A stretch of 64,000 nucleotides of DNA from Exilibacterium tricleocarpae (GTDB lineage: Bacteria > Pseudomonadota > Gammaproteobacteria > Pseudomonadales > Cellvibrionaceae), in contig NZ_ML660102.1 of the NCBI RefSeq assembly GCF_007004655.1, forward strand, positions 1-64,000, in the 5' to 3' direction. The notes beneath the pieces were generated by a model. It made no database searches and had not been told where the DNA came from. It saw only the letters and a program-made list of their open reading frames with translations. The number at the start of each line of letters is the position of its first letter. Within the stretch, counting starts at the first letter, position 1. The position numbers were made by a program, and so were the translations under genes. This document shows, piece after piece, positions 38,031 to 47,321 of the stretch.

Positions 38031-38708
38031 TTGGCGCAACAGTTTCTTTACTATAAGGATATCTTGTTGGCTGCTAATAACTCTGTCGAAGGGTCTGAAA
38101 ATACTGCCCGTGGCAATACCAAAAACACCCGTGAAGACTGGCTCGCAGAAGCCAGGAAGGTACTGATCGAAGAGGGTGTCGACCGCGTCAAAATAGATCG
38201 ACTGGCAAAGAATCTCAAAGTCACCAGAGGCGGGTTTTACTGGTTTTTCAAAAACCGCGAGGATCTTTTAAATTCGCTGCTCGAAGACTGGATGGACAGT
38301 AAAAATGACCCGCTGTCGCAGGCCATGCAAACCGCAGGCGACAATCCGCTGGATACCATTATTCAGTTTTGCCTCAACCTGATCATGGAGCACTCCTTTT
38401 CTCCGTCATTGGACACTGCCGTGCGCGACTGGTCCCGTAATTCAGGCAATGCAAAAAGGGCGATTGACCTGGTTGATAACCGCCGCATCGAAGCGCTGGC
38501 GGATATCTTTAAAAAGCTGAAATACCCTCGGGAAGAAGCTTTTATCAGGGCCAGGATCCTCTATTTTCACCAAGTCGGCTACTACGCCATGGGCTTGCAC
38601 GAAACACATGAGCAGCGCTTGAAATACCTGCCGCTTTATTTCAAACAACTCACCGGGTTCGACTTGCCGAGAGGAGCGCTCAAGGGTTTTGGCAAAGAAG
38701 CGCGCTAG
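38031..38708 (+). CDS. TetR-family transcriptional regulator
   Basis: A DNA-binding regulator of up to 225 residues. The helix-turn-helix (ARKVLIEEGVDRVKIDRLA, then VTRGGFYWFFKNREDLL) is typical of TetR proteins; the C-terminal domain is helical and unassigned. The start is uncertain. The longest frame begins with TTG 38031, but TTG 38067, preceded by AAGGA (38055-38059), is a better translation start and gives about 213 residues. There is no early ATG. It is divergent from the TonB-receptor gene, its probable target. Confidence 0.85.
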   Translation: MAQQFLYYKDILLAANNSVEGSENTARGNTKNTREDWLAEARKVLIEEGVDRVKIDRLAKNLKVTRGGFYWFFKNREDLLNSLLEDWMDSKNDPLSQAMQTAGDNPLDTIIQFCLNLIMEHSFSPSLDTAVRDWSRNSGNAKRAIDLVDNRRIEALADIFKKLKYPREEAFIRARILYFHQVGYYAMGLHETHEQRLKYLPLYFKQLTGFDLPRGALKGFGKEAR

Positions 38709-39205
38709 GTGGCAAAGCTTTACCATAGCTCAGTGCCGCCGGCATCGGCCGATTAGTCCAACACAAAGTGGCGCTTAGTTGAGAAGATTGGCACAGTTTA
38801 TCAAAATTCGTGTGGTGATCCTTACCGATCTCAACTAAAAAAGACGGGGGTAGGTCAGCATCTGGATGGTGCTTTCAGAAACTCTCGACAGCAGGGATGC
38901 TGTCGTGACCACCAAAAGTAGGCGCTTTAAGCGAGCCCCCATGGATGGGTTCACGGCGTGTTTCTGAAAGCACCATCCAGATGCTGACCGGATACTTAGC
39001 ACATATTGGCTTAAGTAAATGCCATCAAGTCCAGTTCCCAATTAAACGGTGCCGAAAAGGCGAAAACCGTTTGAAAAAAGACGCAACTATCGGGCACAAC
39101 CAATGAATAGTAACGATAGCCCCGTCTTTCGTGCCGATTACTCACTTGACGGCGGCCGCAATACGATAAGTTTAAAGTCGACTTAAAAATTCAGGTAAAA
39201 CGATT
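38709..39205. other. intergenic region with palindrome copy B
   Basis: Besides the palindrome at 38853-38989 the flanks match those of copy C: cacagtttatc and ccttaccgatctcaac on the left, ttagcacatattggcttaag and tgccat on the right. The mobile unit is therefore longer than the palindrome. No gene is supported. Confidence 0.6.
38853..38989 (+). repeat. long-arm palindrome, copy B
   Basis: Arms 38853-38882 and 38960-38989 are perfect 30-bp reverse complements, starting GGTC and ending GAAAC. The 77-bp spacer is like that of copy A (same cgacagcagggatgctgtcg core and acggcgt end) with about 25 extra bases (accaaaagtaggcgctttaa). The middle of the arms differs from copy A at several positions, all matched by compensating changes in the other arm. 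Confidence 0.9.
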
Positions 39206-40963
39206 ATGACTGGCATTAACAGGCGTGACTTTATCAACCTTTCCGCTATCGGCGCTGTGGCCGGCCTGTCCGGCTGTGTCAGCACAAGTGGGGCCAGCAC
39301 TGCTGCAAGCACCGGCGCTCTAGCCTCCGCGGGGTGGAAACCGCCCAGTGACCCGGAGCGCCGGCGCCTGGTCGCAATGGCCGAGTTCGGCCGCAAGCAA
39401 GGGGTATCGGGTCGCAACGGCGTCGCCGTCTGCACCCATCCGCTGGCCACCAAAGCGGCCACCGATATGTTGCAAATGGGCGGCAATGCCGTCGACGCCA
39501 TCTGTGCCGCGTCCATGGCACAGGCGGTGGTGGAACCGCATATGACCACCCTGTCGGGCGTTTTCTCCATGCTGTACTACGAGGCGGCGACAGGCCGGCT
39601 CTCCTACGTCAACGGCTCGGCAAATGCACCCAAAAAACACCCTATTTTCACCCTGCCGCTGTCCGACCTCGGCCGATTCATAGCAACCGGCGCCCGCACC
39701 GGGGCTCTGTGTCCGGTGCCGGGATTCTGGGGTGGGTTTGAGGCGGCACACGACCACCACGGCAGACTCAGCCGCAAAACGGTGATGGCGCCGGCCATTC
39801 ACTACGCCCGCGACGGCTTTGAAATCCATCCGTTTTTATGGGGCGAGATGTTTGTGGAAAGCGCAGCTCTGGGTGCCGCCAGCCAGGGGCAGGAAATGTA
39901 CTTTAAAAACCGGCGCCTGCTGAATACGGGAGAAAAACTGATACAGAGCCGCCATGCCGACACGCTGGAGCGGCTGGCGGAGGAAGGCAGCGATTATTTC
40001 TACCGCGGCGAATTTGCCCGCAAATACGTGCAGGCGGTACAGGCCGCCGGCGGCTACGTCACCGAAGAAGATATGGCGCAGTGGCAACCCCTGTGGGATC
40101 AACCGGTGCGCACCACTTATCGCGACTACGAACTGGTCGCCGCGCCGACGCCGGATTTCGGCGGCCAGGCCCTGGTTGAAATCATGAACATGGTCGAGCA
40201 TATCGATCTGCAGCGACAGGGGCCGGCATTTGAGTCTCCCGAGACAACGTTTAAACTCATGCAAATCGTCGGGCAGGTTTACACCGATTCCATCCTGGGC
40301 CGGCTCACGGGCACGCTGATGCCGGTGGAAAAAGCCATCTCCAAGGAATTTGCCGCCGAGCGCTTCGCCAAGCTCTCGGGACCGCCCAAAGGTCCTTACG
40401 ATAATTTAGTCGCGCTCCCCCCGGGCTCCAACCACGTCACCGTCGTCGATGGTGAGGGCAATATAGCCACTGTGTTGCACTCGGTGATGTCGATGCCCTA
40501 TACCACGGGAATTTTCGTGGAGGGTGTCTATGCCTGTGCGGGCCTGATTCACCTGGGTGCGGGGATACCCGGACCGGACCGCCGCATTCACGCCCGCATC
40601 TGTCCCAATATGTTCTTTAAAAACGGCAAGCCTGTTTTGGCTTCGGGCTCGCCCAGTGTTTCCCTGACCGAGAACATCGTTCAAAACTCTATCAACATCC
40701 TGGATTTCGGTCTCGATATTGAGACCTCAGTACACAAGGCGCGCTTTGGCGGCGCCAATATAGACAACCTGAAAATGCTGATGGTCGAGGCCGATATGGG
40801 CGCAAAAACGTTAAGCTATTTGCGCGGAAAAAATGCCGCGATAAAAAGCGTGAATCCCTGGAACTGGACCCACGGCTCCTTTGACGGTATCCATATTGAC
40901 GCGCAGGGCCTGGCCAGCGCCTGTGGTGATCCGCGTCGCACCGCCCAGGCCTTCGCCGTTTAA
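39206..40963 (+). CDS. divergent gamma-glutamyltransferase-family (Ntn-hydrolase) exported protein
   Basis: A 585-residue homologue of gamma-glutamyltranspeptidase. It begins with a Tat-like NRRDFINLSAIG segment and a lipobox LSGC (Cys24), so it is probably a secreted lipoprotein. The GGT core is recognisable (GGNAVDA near 92-98, MTTLSGVFSMLYY), and the processing site aligns as PPGSNHVTVVDGEGN. The nucleophile position, normally the first Thr of TTH, is Ser408 here (SNH). The canonical Arg that binds the glutamyl carboxylate is replaced within NGSANAP (about 136-142). It may be a serine-nucleophile acylase with another substrate, or inactive. It faces the DUF819/amidohydrolase operon convergently. 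Confidence 0.85.
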   Translation: MTGINRRDFINLSAIGAVAGLSGCVSTSGASTAASTGALASAGWKPPSDPERRRLVAMAEFGRKQGVSGRNGVAVCTHPLATKAATDMLQMGGNAVDAICAASMAQAVVEPHMTTLSGVFSMLYYEAATGRLSYVNGSANAPKKHPIFTLPLSDLGRFIATGARTGALCPVPGFWGGFEAAHDHHGRLSRKTVMAPAIHYARDGFEIHPFLWGEMFVESAALGAASQGQEMYFKNRRLLNTGEKLIQSRHADTLERLAEEGSDYFYRGEFARKYVQAVQAAGGYVTEEDMAQWQPLWDQPVRTTYRDYELVAAPTPDFGGQALVEIMNMVEHIDLQRQGPAFESPETTFKLMQIVGQVYTDSILGRLTGTLMPVEKAISKEFAAERFAKLSGPPKGPYDNLVALPPGSNHVTVVDGEGNIATVLHSVMSMPYTTGIFVEGVYACAGLIHLGAGIPGPDRRIHARICPNMFFKNGKPVLASGSPSVSLTENIVQNSINILDFGLDIETSVHKARFGGANIDNLKMLMVEADMGAKTLSYLRGKNAAIKSVNPWNWTHGSFDGIHIDAQGLASACGDPRRTAQAFAV

Positions 40964-40976
40964 GGTTAGATGGTGG

Positions 40977-41223
40977 GGTGCGGAATGGCACATCCTTACA
41001 GCAAATATGTGCTAATTGACCGGTCTGGCTCAGGCTGACGCCTTCAGAAACACGTCGTAAACCCATCCCTGGGGACTTCCCGACAGCATCCCTGCTGTCG
41101 AGAGTTTCTGAAGGCGTCAGCCTGAGCCAGACCTCCCGTCAATACGCTTAATCGAGATTGATGTGGCTGGTAAGGCGATCGATAAACTGATGCAAATATG
41201 CTTAAGGAAGTGCCATTCGAGGG
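40977..41223. repeat. candidate full-length mobile unit around palindrome copy C
   Basis: Copy C is bracketed by imperfect inverted ends: ggaatggcacatccttacag and gcaaatat on the left (from about 40982), and the complement of gaatggcacttccttaag on the right (to about 41219). Parts of these flanks recur next to copies B and D. This defines a roughly 240-bp MITE-like unit with the 30-bp-arm palindrome in its middle and no coding capacity. Confidence 0.6.
41022..41133 (-). repeat. long-arm palindrome, copy C
   Basis: Arms 41022-41051 and 41104-41133 are perfect 30-bp reverse complements (GGTC...GAAAC). The 52-bp spacer is that of copy A in reverse orientation, about 90 percent identical. The central part of the arms is quite different from A and B. 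It lies between the convergent ends of the GGT-like and DUF819 genes. Confidence 0.9.
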
Positions 41224-41244
41224 GTGCGCCTCGGCGCACCCCTC
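41219..41244. terminator. strong hairpin between convergent genes
   Basis: gaggggtgcgcc pairs with ggcgcacccctc around a tiny loop. There is no T tract on either side, so terminator function for the two convergent genes is only likely by position. Confidence 0.4.
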
Positions 41245-41312
41245 AATTCACCGTTCGGATTTTCCCCGGCAAGCGGCGCAGTCATCGAGACAAACGCACG
41301 CCGTATTTTCTC

Positions 41313-42452
41313 TTACGCCAATAGCCCGGCAATAAATATACCCAGAAAACTGGCAATCACATAGCCGAAGGTACCGCACAACACGCCCGGTGTCACCAGC
41401 GTGTTCCAGCCCCTGCCGGCGGCCATGGCCGCTGCGGTCGGTGGACCCGCCACACAGGCATTGGATGCAATAATCACCTCGGCCAGGTCCAACTTACAGA
41501 GTTTGCTGGCCACCAGTATCACCACCAGGTGGGAGCTTATGGTAATCAGCGCCAAGAGCGCCACCCACATGGCGGAGTCGATCATCGCGCGGATATCGGC
41601 GCCCAGGCCAATCACTACAAAAAATACATACATCAAGAGCATACCGACTTCGAGATGTCCCGTGAGCCTGGCCATGGCGTCGTGAAAGATATTGGCAATA
41701 GCGACCGTAATCACGGTAATAAAAAGAATGGCATAGTTGGCAACGCCCAGTAACGTCGCCATCCAGGTGCTTAGCGCGCAGATCACCAGACTCAGCGCCA
41801 GGCCGAAGGCGATATGTACCAGATTGATGGTGGCGCCGTCGGCAAAGCCCCCGGTGGCGGTGTGCTCGCCGGCTTCCGCGGCATCGGCGATTTTCGAAGG
41901 CAACCACCGGCGCAACACCAACAGGGTTGGCATAACGGCAAGCGCTACCAGATAGAGAGTGCCCATAACGTTATCGGCGGCGGCGCCGGCGGTCAACACC
42001 GCTTCATCCACCTCCAACATAGTGCCCACAGCCACAAAATTCATGGAGCCGCCAATATAGGTCGATGCCATCACGCCGGCAAGCTGCGGCGCCCACTCGC
42101 CCAGCGGCAGCAGGTAAAAACTCACCACCACGCCGAGCACCGTACCCATCACACCGAACAGATAAGCGGCAAGCATCCCACCGGTTTCGGGAATAACGCG
42201 CCTGAGATTAGCTTTGTATAACAGTAAAGGAATGGCGACGGGAACGAGATAGGTAAAGATAGCATTGTAGGTCGGCGCCGACATCGGCACCAGCCCCAGG
42301 TTCGACAATATCATGGCCGCGATCATAACCAGGCCGATACCTGATACGCGCTTGCCAAAAGCGGTGGTATCCACCCAAAATCCCAAACCCGCGATGGTAA
42401 ATAAAACGCCCCAGAGCGCAAAGGTCCAATCCGGCGATATCAACGCTTGCAC
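41313..42452 (-). CDS. DUF819-family membrane protein
   Basis: A 379-residue protein with about ten to twelve hydrophobic helices, resembling the DUF819 (YjcL) family of putative carriers. The N-terminus reads MQALISPDWTFALWGVLF and the middle contains AGGYLFG-like helix breaks typical of inverted-repeat transporters. The start is GTG 42452, supported by GGAGG five bases upstream. It is 18 bp downstream of the D-aminoacylase-like gene and cotranscribed. In many genomes DUF819 genes sit next to peptidases and amidohydrolases, and uptake of the product or substrate is a reasonable guess. Confidence 0.85.
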   Translation of the reverse strand: MQALISPDWTFALWGVLFTIAGLGFWVDTTAFGKRVSGIGLVMIAAMILSNLGLVPMSAPTYNAIFTYLVPVAIPLLLYKANLRRVIPETGGMLAAYLFGVMGTVLGVVVSFYLLPLGEWAPQLAGVMASTYIGGSMNFVAVGTMLEVDEAVLTAGAAADNVMGTLYLVALAVMPTLLVLRRWLPSKIADAAEAGEHTATGGFADGATINLVHIAFGLALSLVICALSTWMATLLGVANYAILFITVITVAIANIFHDAMARLTGHLEVGMLLMYVFFVVIGLGADIRAMIDSAMWVALLALITISSHLVVILVASKLCKLDLAEVIIASNACVAGPPTAAAMAAGRGWNTLVTPGVLCGTFGYVIASFLGIFIAGLLA

Positions 42453-42470
42453 TTAATCCTCCCGAATCAA

Positions 42471-44102
42471 TTATTGTGATTGATAACCCGGGCCGTATAA
42501 CACCCGACCCGGTGTCTTGCCGGTATGCTTACCCTGCTCCGCCACCACCACGCCGTTCACCAGCACATAGTCGATACCCGTGGGGGTGCGCAGCGGCTGC
42601 TGCCAGGTTGCGTTGTCCTGAATGTTGTCGTAGTCGAAAATAACAACATCTGCATACTTCCCTTGTTTGATCACGCCCCGGTCGCTCAGCCGCATACGCT
42701 TAGCGGACAGTGACGTCATCTTGCGGATGGCATCTGCCAAGGTTAAAAGGCCGTCCTCCCTGACGTATTTTGCGATGATACGCGGGAAAGTCCCATAGGC
42801 GCGGGGATGCGGCAAACCGATTGCGTCAACTTCTCCCAGTACCTCAGCCGCACCGGCGTCGCTGCCGATCGATACCCAGGGCTGTTGCATAATCGCCTTT
42901 ACATCGCCCTCCGACATCAAATGGTAGAGTGCATAGGCGCGGTTGGGTAAAGCTTCCAGCATAATATCCCAGGCGGCATCGGCCGGGTCTTTATTGACAA
43001 GCTCAGCTATTTCAGTAAAACGCTTGCCATGGTAGTCAGTGTATTTTTCATTGTAAGCGTTGGCGAGGGTAATATTTTGCCATCCGCCGCTGTTGTTAAC
43101 CATGCGATCTGAGTGCGGGTCGGCGATTTCCGTTTTCAGACGCGACCTGACGTCCGGGTCTCGCAGTAGTTTTACCGCCTCCTCCTCACCCTCTTCCCAG
43201 ACCCAGCGGGGAACAGTGGCGTCGATACCCGTGCCCCCGGCAGTATAGGGATATTGGTTGGCGGCAATATCGATACCCCGGCTGCGGGCGCGATTGACCA
43301 GATCAATCGCCTTGTGTATCTCGGAACCCCAGTGGGGCGCAAAAGCACTTTTGAAATGGTAAATTTCCACCGCAACGGACGCCTGTTCGGCGATGGTGAT
43401 CATTTCCTCGATAGCGCTGAGCAACTTTTCACTCTCGTCTCGCATATGAGCGGCGTATATACCGCCATACGGCGCTATGGCTCTGCTCATTTCAATCAGT
43501 TCGCGGGTAGTCAACAGTGACATTGGCGGGTAAAAAGCGGTGCTGCTCATACCCACCGCGCCGGCTTCCATCGCCAGGCGCATCTGCGCCTGCATGGCCG
43601 CTATATCGGCGTCGGTGACGGTGGTGATGTTTTCCGCCAGCACCGCGCTGCGAGCCTGCCAGGCATTGTAGTAGCTGCCGAAATTAATACTGATACCCTG
43701 CTCTTCAAGAGTCCGGAAGTAAGCGCGCAGCTCCCCCGCCGGTACGGCGGTGCCACCCTCACCGCCAATAGCCGAGGTTACTCCCATTAACACCTTGTTT
43801 TCCGCGCGGCCGTTTTTCAGCAATACCTGCCCGGATTGATCCATCATATCGATCCAACCCGGCGATACATATTTCCCGGTTGCGTCAATCTCGCGGGCGC
43901 CGGCGGCGGTGACTGCGCCCACTTTGACAAATCGATCCCCGACTATCGCGACATCGGCTTTTTGGGCGGGATTGCCTAAACCGTCAAGCACCCAACCGTT
44001 TCGAATCACAAGATCGTATTCCTCTTCCGGCACCTGACGGCTACAGGCCGGCAGTAATACCATCGAGAAAAGCACGAAAAAAATGTGAACAACATTACTC
44101 AT
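42471..44102 (-). CDS. D-aminoacylase-like amidohydrolase lipoprotein lacking the usual metal motif
   Basis: A 543-residue member of the N-acyl-D-amino-acid deacylase group. A lipobox (LLPACSRQ, Cys20) predicts a lipoprotein. Family features are present: YDLVIRNGWVLDGLGNP, YVSPGWID, ANQYPYTAGGTG and GSDAGA. However, the HxH zinc pair that normally follows PGFID is replaced by MMD (86-88), and the conserved VGNCG with its bridging cysteine is AIGGEGG. EIYHFKSA retains the later histidine. It belongs to a recognisable divergent subclass, so substrate should not be transferred. It is the middle gene of a three-gene minus-strand operon. Confidence 0.85.
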   Translation of the reverse strand: MSNVVHIFFVLFSMVLLPACSRQVPEEEYDLVIRNGWVLDGLGNPAQKADVAIVGDRFVKVGAVTAAGAREIDATGKYVSPGWIDMMDQSGQVLLKNGRAENKVLMGVTSAIGGEGGTAVPAGELRAYFRTLEEQGISINFGSYYNAWQARSAVLAENITTVTDADIAAMQAQMRLAMEAGAVGMSSTAFYPPMSLLTTRELIEMSRAIAPYGGIYAAHMRDESEKLLSAIEEMITIAEQASVAVEIYHFKSAFAPHWGSEIHKAIDLVNRARSRGIDIAANQYPYTAGGTGIDATVPRWVWEEGEEEAVKLLRDPDVRSRLKTEIADPHSDRMVNNSGGWQNITLANAYNEKYTDYHGKRFTEIAELVNKDPADAAWDIMLEALPNRAYALYHLMSEGDVKAIMQQPWVSIGSDAGAAEVLGEVDAIGLPHPRAYGTFPRIIAKYVREDGLLTLADAIRKMTSLSAKRMRLSDRGVIKQGKYADVVIFDYDNIQDNATWQQPLRTPTGIDYVLVNGVVVAEQGKHTGKTPGRVLYGPGYQSQ

Positions 44103-44132
44103 GATTAAGCCGGTCTCTGCGGTAAAGGCCTG

Positions 44133-45419
44133 TCAGTAGTCGTTGCGAACTACCGCCCCGTTTTTCATAACAAAACCAATCTGTTCAATATTCTTCATAG
44201 CCGCAATGGGGTTTTTCTCCATAGCGACAATATCGGCCAACTTGCCGACTTTCAAACTGCCCGTCTCCTCAGCCAGCCCCAACAGTTCAGCGCCGTGAAT
44301 TGTGCCGGCCTGCAATACGTACCAGTTATTCGGGATACGGGTCGCCATGGCGTTAAACTCTCGAATCGCCTGATCCATGGGGAATACCGGGTCGGTGCCC
44401 AGCACCATCTTGACGCCGTGTTTGTAAGCCATGTTCACCGATCGGCTGTGTCGCGCCGCCACCAGCTTGGCTTTCTCGAGATTATCGGCCGACACCCCAC
44501 CTTTACGTCCCATCTCGATAATCCAGTCGATTACATAGAGCGTCGGTATATAATAGGTGCCCTTTTTTGCCATCAGTTTTATCGTCTTTTCCGATACCAG
44601 GGTAGCGTGCTCAATACTGTCAAAGCCGGCCTCGACCGCCATCCGTATCGCGGCATCACTGTGGGCATGGGCGGTGATTTTTTTATGGTGCCGATGCGCT
44701 TCCTCCGCCATGGCATTGAACTCTGCCTGCGAATAGGTTGAAACCTCCGGGTCGTCGTGTTGACTGATAACCCCCCCGGACGCCATCACTTTGATCCAGT
44801 CGGCCCCGTATTTGATTTCCTTGCGGACTGCTTTACGAACCTCATCGACTCCGTCGGCGATAAAACCCAGGGGTTTGTTGACCAGGTCGGGAGCATAGGT
44901 GTTCAGATCGCCATGCCCGCCGAGGGCTGAAATAGCGTGCGGGGCAACAAACATGCGCGGGCCGACAAAATCCCCGCGGTTGATGGCGTTGCGCAAGTCA
45001 ATGCCCGCATAGTGCAGGTCTCCGTCGCCGGGAATTCGAATTGTCGTAAACCCGGAACGCAGCAATATCTGTGCATTTTTCAAACCCCGCAGGGCTTTGT
45101 AAGCACTGGACTGGGTGGGAACCGTTTGATCGACAGTGCCGCGGGTTATATCAAAGAAGAGGTGGGCATGAGCATCCATCAGACCAGGTGCACAGTAGCG
45201 ATCGGACAGATCGATTTTCCCGGCGCCGGCGGGCGTGTCTACCGCCGGACCCATGGCAATAATGCGGTCGTCCCGCACCAGAATACGCTGGTCGCTCAAC
45301 AGTTTTTCGGCTTCGACGTCCAGGACATAACCACAGTGAATTTCGGTTGTGGCGCCGATGGCTCCCAAGCTCGCAAGGGCCAGTACTGCCCCAACTATTA
45401 ACAGGCTGAATTTCATCAC
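44133..45419 (-). CDS. exported metal-dependent amidohydrolase (Xaa-Pro dipeptidase/imidazolonepropionase-like)
   Basis: A 428-residue amidohydrolase-superfamily enzyme with a signal peptide (LLIVGAVLALASLGAIGA). The metal site looks complete: DAHAHL after PGLM, the lysine in ADWIKVMASGG, HAHSD, the EHA segment and GTDP. Related enzymes hydrolyse dipeptides such as Xaa-Pro or acyl-amino acids in the periplasm. It is the first gene of the operon with the D-aminoacylase-like and DUF819 genes (gaps 30 and 18 bp), downstream of an AraC-type regulator gene on the same strand. Confidence 0.9.
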   Translation of the reverse strand: MMKFSLLIVGAVLALASLGAIGATTEIHCGYVLDVEAEKLLSDQRILVRDDRIIAMGPAVDTPAGAGKIDLSDRYCAPGLMDAHAHLFFDITRGTVDQTVPTQSSAYKALRGLKNAQILLRSGFTTIRIPGDGDLHYAGIDLRNAINRGDFVGPRMFVAPHAISALGGHGDLNTYAPDLVNKPLGFIADGVDEVRKAVRKEIKYGADWIKVMASGGVISQHDDPEVSTYSQAEFNAMAEEAHRHHKKITAHAHSDAAIRMAVEAGFDSIEHATLVSEKTIKLMAKKGTYYIPTLYVIDWIIEMGRKGGVSADNLEKAKLVAARHSRSVNMAYKHGVKMVLGTDPVFPMDQAIREFNAMATRIPNNWYVLQAGTIHGAELLGLAEETGSLKVGKLADIVAMEKNPIAAMKNIEQIGFVMKNGAVVRNDY

Positions 45420-45581
45420 TTTCGTTTTTACCGGTTGTTAGACAGTCGCGGTTAGAAGGTACGCAGAAAAACTGCGTCACTGCAAATACCTAGAGGGCAT
45501 TGCGCAGAGCACGTTTTTAACCAGTGTGAAGAGATTATTGTCGGGCTACCGGCCGGATCGTTCTTATTTTCCGGGCTGGCG

Positions 45582-46673
45582 TTACAAATCCACTCTCGCG
45601 TCGCGCGAATCGAATGCCCGATTTCGAAATTCCTTTGGCAGCACGTTAAAATACTGCTTAAAAGCTTTGGTAAAGCTCGAAGGATCCTGATAACCCACCT
45701 CGAAAGCCACCTCTGTCACACAGATGCCTTTATCGACCAGCAGCCGCCGGGCTTCCTCCATCCGCAGGCGGATGCAGTAGCCGTACACAGTGCTGTGAAA
45801 TATCTGCTTAAAGCCCTGGGCCAACTTGCGCCGGTTCAACCCCACGCGCCTGGCCAGCTCATCCAGGGTCAGCGGCGTTCTGAATTCGCGGGACAGGATA
45901 TCCCGGGCCAACCGCAAATTGGACTGATCCTGCTGGTTTAACGGTATACCTCCGGCATCGCCTTTCCCGTCGGCGCCTTTAAAATCATACAAGGCAAGAC
46001 ACAACAGCTCGATAGACTTTGCCTCGAGGTATCGCGCCTTCAACGCCCCGCGCAGCGGCGTTTTGCAAATGCCGTTAAGAATCGCGCGCTGGTCGGGCGT
46101 CAGCGGCATCTGCCAGTGCAGCATGGGCTTTTCAGAATCCAACAGTTCCTTCAGACTCTGCTCCACACCTCCCCTCTGGCCTTCCAGCAGGGTACTGACC
46201 AGCAGGCGGGGGAAGGAAAAAGTCATGGTGTGCCAGTTCTCGCCCGCGGACACCACTTGGTGAAGATTCGCACCTTTCGGCAAATAAGTCAGCAGCACTG
46301 AAGGCATACGAACATCTGAGGTGCTGCCGTCCGCATGACAATCGGTGCTTTTTCCGGAAAGCCGAAATTGCAGGCGCAGGCAATCGCTGGGTTCAAAGAT
46401 AGTCTCTATCGGCTTTTTGACTCCGGTGAGATCGATATGCGACTGGATTAAACTCACGCCGGTATTGAAATTTGCGCCGTCGAACCGCGCGTTGACAATG
46501 AAATTATCCGGCGACCGGTTCTGTGCCCGCCATACTTCTGCGATACCCGTTCGGTAGCCTGTTACTTCGAACTCGGAAAACTCCGCAATGGAAGCCGCCA
46601 CATCCCGCGCGTTCAAACTCATTTTATGTAGCTCGATAACGTCAGGCCTCTCATATATTTTAAGTCCAGGCAT
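45582..46673 (-). CDS. AraC-family transcriptional regulator
   Basis: A 363-residue activator-type regulator. The C-terminal hundred residues hold the double helix-turn-helix (LTLDELARRVGLNRRKLAQGF, then VTEVAFEVGYQDPSSFTKAF and the YFNVLPKEFR ending). The N-terminal 240 residues are an unassigned ligand domain resembling PchR-like or OmpR-coupled AraC proteins. It lies 162 bp upstream of the amidohydrolase operon on the same strand and is its likely activator. Confidence 0.92.
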   Translation of the reverse strand: MPGLKIYERPDVIELHKMSLNARDVAASIAEFSEFEVTGYRTGIAEVWRAQNRSPDNFIVNARFDGANFNTGVSLIQSHIDLTGVKKPIETIFEPSDCLRLQFRLSGKSTDCHADGSTSDVRMPSVLLTYLPKGANLHQVVSAGENWHTMTFSFPRLLVSTLLEGQRGGVEQSLKELLDSEKPMLHWQMPLTPDQRAILNGICKTPLRGALKARYLEAKSIELLCLALYDFKGADGKGDAGGIPLNQQDQSNLRLARDILSREFRTPLTLDELARRVGLNRRKLAQGFKQIFHSTVYGYCIRLRMEEARRLLVDKGICVTEVAFEVGYQDPSSFTKAFKQYFNVLPKEFRNRAFDSRDARVDL

Positions 46674-47321
46674 TACCTACTCTCCTAGATTTTTCTATAC
46701 GCTAGAATGTTTTTTTGCCGTATTCCTCTAGGTATATTCGCTCTTAAAACAATAGCTTTTCACAAGCTGCCGGATGGATGCATCCGCTCTGTCATATTCT
46801 CGTTCAGCTTGTTCGACGCGGATGGAACTTTCCGGCCAGGCTGATATATACATTACTGTATAGTATTCCTGTCGACAGAGTCAAGGCCAATGGTTTGCGG
46901 CCTGTTTTGACCGCTGTCGGCCGGCTGAAGCCGGCTTCCACCAGGCTTTATGGATAGGCTGGAGTCCTTGATGGATAGACTGGAGCCCTTGCCATGTCTG
47001 GCCTCCCGAGTAATCAAGGGGTTTCAGCAGTGGCCTCTCTGACAGGTAGTCAAGCACCGATTGCCGATCAGGGCCGCAAATCCAACTTGTATAGGGAGGT
47101 ACCGATTTGGCGACGATTCAGGTTTGAGAAACAGATAGTCAGGGGCCTGGCATATCACCTTTGGGGTCAATAAGCCGATAGAGACGAGATTTCCCCAGTC
47201 CCGGGCAGTGCGTTAAATTCGGCTCGGCACCGCTTGGTAAGTTATAGACAGTGGAACGACACGGCCTGGATTGATTCAAATCACGCACGGCACCTGAGCG
47301 TGTGATTGCCGCCGGAAAACA
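46674..47321. other. intergenic region between purK and the AraC-family gene
   Basis: About 650 bp without a supported gene. It contains a 21-bp tandem duplication at 46950-46991. The remainder shows no clear structure. Confidence 0.5.
46950..46991. repeat. 21-bp tandem duplication
   Basis: Positions 46950-46970 and 46971-46991 repeat atggatagNctggagNccttg with two differences. No function is evident. Confidence 0.85.
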
